From Phytohabitans maris (GTDB lineage Bacteria; Actinomycetota; Actinomycetes; Mycobacteriales; Micromonosporaceae), in assembly GCF_031085175.1 (NCBI RefSeq), contig NZ_JAVHUY010000006.1:124001-188000 (forward strand): 64,000 bases of DNA, given 5' to 3'. Of this stretch, positions 61,501-64,000 are shown piece after piece (positions within the stretch are counted from its first letter, which is position 1; each line of letters begins with the position of its first letter). Both the position numbers and the translations under genes were made by a program. Under the pieces are notes generated by a model. The model did not search any database, had not been told where the DNA came from, and was given only the letters and a program-made list of their open reading frames with translations.

Positions 61501-62091
61501 TACGTCTCCGACCACCCGCTCTTCGGCGTCGAGCACGTGCTCAGCGCCGCCGCCGACATGTCCATCGCCGCGCTGTCCGAGGAGGGCTCAGTCGGCGACG
61601 GCGCGGTGGTCACGCTCGCCGGCATCCTCTCCGGGGTGCAGCGGCGGATCACCAAGCAGGGGAGGGCCTGGGCCTCGGCCACGCTGGAAGACCTGGGCGG
61701 CGCCGTGGAGGTGCTGTTCTTCCCCAACACGTACGAGATCGTCGGGCAGTACATCGCCGAGGACGCCATCGTCGTGGTGAAGGGGCGGGTCGACCGGCGC
61801 GACGACCAGCCGCGGCTGATGGCGATGGACATGTCGTTGCCCGACATCACCGCCGCCGACGAGGTCAAGCCGGTCGTGCTGGCGCTGCCCCCGTCGCGGT
61901 GCACACCGCCGCTGGTCGAGCGCCTGCGTGAGGTGCTGACCAGCCACCCCGGCTCGGCCGAGGTGCACGTCAAGCTCGTCAACGGTTCGCGGGCCACGCT
62001 GCTACGGCTCGGCCCGACCCGGGTGGCGCCGACGACGGCGCTGATGGCCGACCTCAAGGCCCTCCTCGGCCCGGCCGCGGTCGCCGGCTGA
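58567..62091 (+). CDS. dnaE: DNA polymerase III alpha subunit DnaE
   Basis: 1174 residues from GTG 58567, after GGGAGGGG. An N-terminal PHP domain ([32 protein letters not shown]), the C-family polymerase palm with [12 protein letters not shown] and the catalytic [12 protein letters not shown] (about 417-428), [18 protein letters not shown], helix-hairpin-helix [20 protein letters not shown], and a C-terminal OB-fold ([21 protein letters not shown]). It is the DnaE1-type replicative polymerase. Full length. Confidence 0.97.
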   Translation: MPEPSFVHLHVHTEYSMLDGAARLKDLFSEAKRLEMPALAMTDHGNLFGAYDFFKQATAAGVKPIIGSEMYLTPNSDRRDRTRVRWADGGENDVSGGGAYTHMTMLAADADGLQNLFRLGSFASLEGYFYKPRADRELLHRYAKGIIATTGCPSGEIQTWLRIGDFDKACASAAEFRDIFGPDNFYLELMDHGLDIETRVREDLIRLGKRLNLKPVATNDLHYTFDRDADAHEVLLCVQSGSTMADPKRFKFDARDFYLKSPAEMRKLWDAEVPGACDSTLEIAEKIGDYSALFASRNLMPQFPVPAGETEESFLRKEVMRGLERRFPDGVPDDRRVQAEYELDVIIKMGFPGYFLVTADLVAYAKREGIRVGPGRGSAAGALIAYALGITELDPMQHGLLFERFLNPDRISMPDIDMDFDERRRGDMIRYATEKYGEERVAQIITYGTIKAKAAIKDAARVLGYPFAMGDKITKAMPPAVMGKDIPLGGIFDSSHPRYPEAVEFRQLYDSDAEVQKIVDTAKGLEGLKRQWGVHAAGVILSRDPLVDVLPIHKREQDGAIITQWDMGACESIGLLKMDFLGLRNLTILDDCLDAIRDNRGVDVVLEDLPLDDKPTYELLARGDTLGVFQFDGGPMRALLRSMVPDNFEDISAVGALYRPGPMGANAHNDYADRKNNRKPVVPIHPELAEPLKDILGDTYGLIVYQEQVMAIAQKVAGYTLGKADLLRRAMGKKKKEILDKEFEPFAAGMKDNGYSDAAIKTLWDILVPFSDYAFNKAHSAAYGVVSYWTAYLKANYPAEYMSGLLTSVGDDKDKSAVYLAECRRMGIKVLPPDVNESMARFAAVGQDIRFGLAAVRNVGTNVVEAIMRCRKEKGAYADFYDFLRKVDAVACNKKTIESLIKAGAFDSMGHSRKGLLAVHADAIESFLDTKRNEAVGQFDLFGGGDLGGAPIEVTPPIPTDEWDKGDLLTFEREMLGLYVSDHPLFGVEHVLSAAADMSIAALSEEGSVGDGAVVTLAGILSGVQRRITKQGRAWASATLEDLGGAVEVLFFPNTYEIVGQYIAEDAIVVVKGRVDRRDDQPRLMAMDMSLPDITAADEVKPVVLALPPSRCTPPLVERLREVLTSHPGSAEVHVKLVNGSRATLLRLGPTRVAPTTALMADLKALLGPAAVAG

Positions 62092-62169
62092 CCCCCGCCG
62101 TCGATGTCGCCCCCGGTGCGAAGCGCCCCTCTCCAGCCGGTTCCCAGCCGGGCCTGAGAGGATTCGACC

Positions 62170-62294
62170 GTGAGCGAGCGAGTTGGCGCGGCGGCGTCTG
62201 GACGGAGCTGGCCCGCCGACGGAGTCGGGGTTTCGGGCTGGCGGAGGAAGACGTCGCCTTTGGCGCCGCACGAGCGAGCGAACCCGGAGGCACA
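62170..62294 (+). repeat. 125-bp repeat unit, single copy
   Basis: Begins GTGAGCGAGCGAG and is directly followed by GTGAGCGAGCG at 62295, the start of the DUF2567 gene. It is the third unit of the 56400 family, with the same 125-bp length. Its 42-codon frame ends in TGA overlapping the DUF2567 GTG. Confidence 0.8.
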
Positions 62295-63158
62295 GTGAGC
62301 GAGCGTGCGGAGGGCGCCGAGGCCAGACACCCGGTGGCGGCCGGCCCATTCGCCGCCGCCGCCGCCGTCGACGGGCGGGCGGAGACCCGGCGCAAGGGGT
62401 GGCCGTCGCCGCTGGTCAGCCTCGCCGTGGCGGTCGCGCTGGCGATCCTCGGCGCACCGCTCGGCCTGCTGTGGCGGGCGCTGGCCCCCGACATCCCCCT
62501 GATCAAGGTCGAGGGCGGCGCGCGGCTCACCGATCCGCAGCCAGAGGAGTACGTCGCGGCCGATGGCTGGTTCACCCTGCTCGGGCTCGGCTTCGGCGTG
62601 CTCGCCGCGATCGCGGTCTGGGTGCTGCTGCGCCGCTACCGGGGCCCGGTCGTGCTGCTCGGCCTGGCGGTGGGCACGGTCGGGGCGGCGCTGGTCGCCT
62701 GGTGGCTCGGGAGCCTCATCGGGCACGGCGACTTCGACCGGCTCCTCGCGAGCGCGCCGGCCGGCACCCCGCTCAGCCAGCCGGCCGAGTTGCGGGCCGG
62801 CGGGTTCGAGTGGCTGTGGGGCGTCATCCCCACGCTGCAGGGCGACGTGCTGCTGCCGGCGTTCGGCGCCGTCGTCATCTACACGCTGCTGGCCGGCTGG
62901 TCGCGATACCCGTCGCTGGTTCCCGAGCCGGAGCCGGTCACCCCCCTGGCGCTGGCGGCGGCCGCCGAGCCCACGCCCGACGGCGGCCTGGCCGGCCCGT
63001 GGCACCCACCGGCCGGCGTGGCGCGCCCCCCGGCCGGCCCAGACTGGCGCCCTCAGCCGATCAACGGCATGGGCATCGACGGCGGTGGTCCGTCCAAAGA
63101 CCGGATGCCCGGCGCCGGCCCGTGGGCATCCCCACCGCCCGGCACCGACCGCGGCTGA
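62295..63158 (+). CDS. DUF2567 membrane protein
   Basis: 287 residues from GTG 62295. Four or five transmembrane segments (about 36-58, 92-112, 116-140, 190-206) with a conserved ALAPDIPLIKVEGGARLTDPQPEEYVAADGWF loop, typical of DUF2567 in mycobacteria and relatives. A Pro-rich cytoplasmic tail follows. Function unknown. The start codon and first codons MSERAEG coincide with the edge of the 125-bp repeat, so the native N-terminus may have been replaced by repeat sequence. Confidence 0.8.
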   Translation: MSERAEGAEARHPVAAGPFAAAAAVDGRAETRRKGWPSPLVSLAVAVALAILGAPLGLLWRALAPDIPLIKVEGGARLTDPQPEEYVAADGWFTLLGLGFGVLAAIAVWVLLRRYRGPVVLLGLAVGTVGAALVAWWLGSLIGHGDFDRLLASAPAGTPLSQPAELRAGGFEWLWGVIPTLQGDVLLPAFGAVVIYTLLAGWSRYPSLVPEPEPVTPLALAAAAEPTPDGGLAGPWHPPAGVARPPAGPDWRPQPINGMGIDGGGPSKDRMPGAGPWASPPPGTDRG

Positions 63159-64000
63159 TCCCGGCTCCAGACACACATCTGCCCCCGTCCGCGCCAGCTG
63201 CGGACCGCATGCGCGGGGTCCCCGGGGAAACGTGGGGCGCAGCGGAGCGGTGCTTTCCCGCGGGCACCGCTGCGGCCGGCGACGAGCTGGCGCTCGCCGA
63301 CTTCCCCGGCCTCCGCTGCCGGCTCCGCGCGACGAGCCCGTTCGGGTCCGCACGGGCCGCGTTCGCGGAGGGGCCCGCGACTGCGGCTCCACCACTGCCA
63401 CCCGCGTGCGCGGACTCTCGAGCGCCGGGTCCGCGGACCAGCCCGCTCGGGTCCGCGCAGGCGGGCTGGCCAGGGCGGCGACCGCGACTCCGCCGGCTGC
63501 CGGCTGTGCGTGCGGAGCTCTCGAGCTGCACGCACAGACGGGGCAGTCGAGAGATCGGTGGACTCACTGACCGTCGCGGCGTGAGCCGTGCGTAGCCTTT
63601 TCGTGGTCGGGGCTGCCGGAGCGCTCCCGAAGGGGTGACTGCTGCGTGGGTGGAGCTGTGGAGCTGGGCGCGCGGACGGGGCAGCTCCAGAGCCCCTGAA
63701 GCGCACCGACCGTCGCGGCGTCTGCCGTGCCCGCGGCCCGGTCTGGCTTGCCGAGCGTTCCCGAAGGGCGACTGCTGCATGCGTGGAGTTGGGCGCACAG
63801 GCGGGGCAGCTCCGGAGCCTGGTGAACGCGCCGACCGTTGCGGCGCGAGCTGTGCGCATGCGCTTCGCGGGTCTTGGCTGCCGGTGTGCTCGCGAAGGGG
63901 TAGACGCTGCGTGCGCGGAGTTTTGAGCGGGGCGCGCAGGCGGGGCAGGTTCAGAGGTCGGTGAGCGCACCGAGTGTCGCGGGCCGGCTTGCCGGTGGGG
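63159..64000. repeat. Degenerate ~134-bp tandem repeats, open at the right edge
   Basis: No supported gene. Units start near 63507, 63643, 63776 and 63908, each with TGCRTGSGNGGAG, a CGCRCAGRCGGGGCAG core, a CGCACCGACCGTCGCGGCG-like middle and a CCCGAAGGGGTGACTGC end. Two earlier ~100-bp units around CGAGCCCGTTCGGGTCCG (63338 and 63434) precede them. The array continues past the window. A related fragment is at 26843. Confidence 0.75.

Noticed and set aside
58531-61536. 1001-residue minus-strand frame opposite dnaE
   Set aside because: Shadow of dnaE; low-complexity valine/aspartate/histidine composition and no ribosome site.
63159-64000. CRISPR array at the right edge
   Set aside because: Units are ~134 bp, degenerate throughout, and lack short identical repeats alternating with unique spacers; no cas genes are near.

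Overview
The window is very GC-rich, densely coding DNA from a filamentous actinomycete, most probably a member of the Micromonosporaceae (genus not decidable). Grounds: the actinobacterial division and cell-wall (dcw) cluster with sepF, yggT and a Wag31-type divIVA; CU044_5270, DUF5709, DUF397 and Scr1-type (DUF5753) families; a c-di-AMP riboswitch ahead of an NlpC/P60 hydrolase; and many leaderless TAnnnT promoters 6 to 8 bases before the start codon. No tRNA, rRNA, CRISPR array, insertion sequence or prophage was seen.

Left third (1-30 kb) is accessory or housekeeping-accessory: the 3' end of a large secreted multidomain protein with two small exported proteins; a LacI regulator; a lysoplasmalogenase-like membrane protein, a P-loop kinase and a DsbA-like protein separated by 54-bp palindromes; a DUF3455 protein; a methyltransferase; a Bcr/CflA efflux pump; DUF5709 with NhaA; a GGDEF-EAL c-di-GMP enzyme; a secreted I36 inhibitor; an ECF sigma factor with its CU044_5270 partner; an aldo/keto reductase divergent from a MmyB-type regulator; the CE1758/CE1759 monooxygenase/FMN reductase pair; a DUF397/Scr1 pair; a DUF427 protein divergent from a solitary PemK/MazF-like protein coupled to a methyltransferase; a serpin; and a secreted C39-like peptidase.

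From about 27 kb the window turns to the envelope. A reverse operon encodes MurT and GatD (amidation of lipid II glutamate) plus a TVP38 membrane protein. A riboswitch-controlled NlpC/P60 hydrolase follows, then the dcw cluster on the plus strand: mraZ, rsmH, ftsL-like, ftsI, murE, murF, mraY, ftsW, murG, murC, ftsQ, ftsZ, yggS, sepF, yggT, divIVA. Most mur/fts genes overlap by 1 or 4 bases. Two things stand out: murD is absent from its normal slot between mraY and ftsW, and MurC carries substitutions at its amino-acid pocket, which may relate to the glycine found at position 1 of Micromonosporaceae stem peptides.

The right third (49-63 kb) holds a zinc-ribbon membrane protein, DUF167, a CPA antiporter, a DksA-type zinc-finger protein with a long histone-H1-like N-terminal region, lspA, an RluD-type pseudouridine synthase, a proline-rich membrane protein, a MinD/ParA-like ATPase with a variant Walker A, dnaE and a DUF2567 membrane protein. 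Three repeat families are spread through the window: 54-bp palindromes, 125-bp GTGAGYGAGCG-bounded units that each form a 42-codon ORF, and degenerate ~134-bp tandem units that run off the right edge with a related fragment near 26.85 kb.
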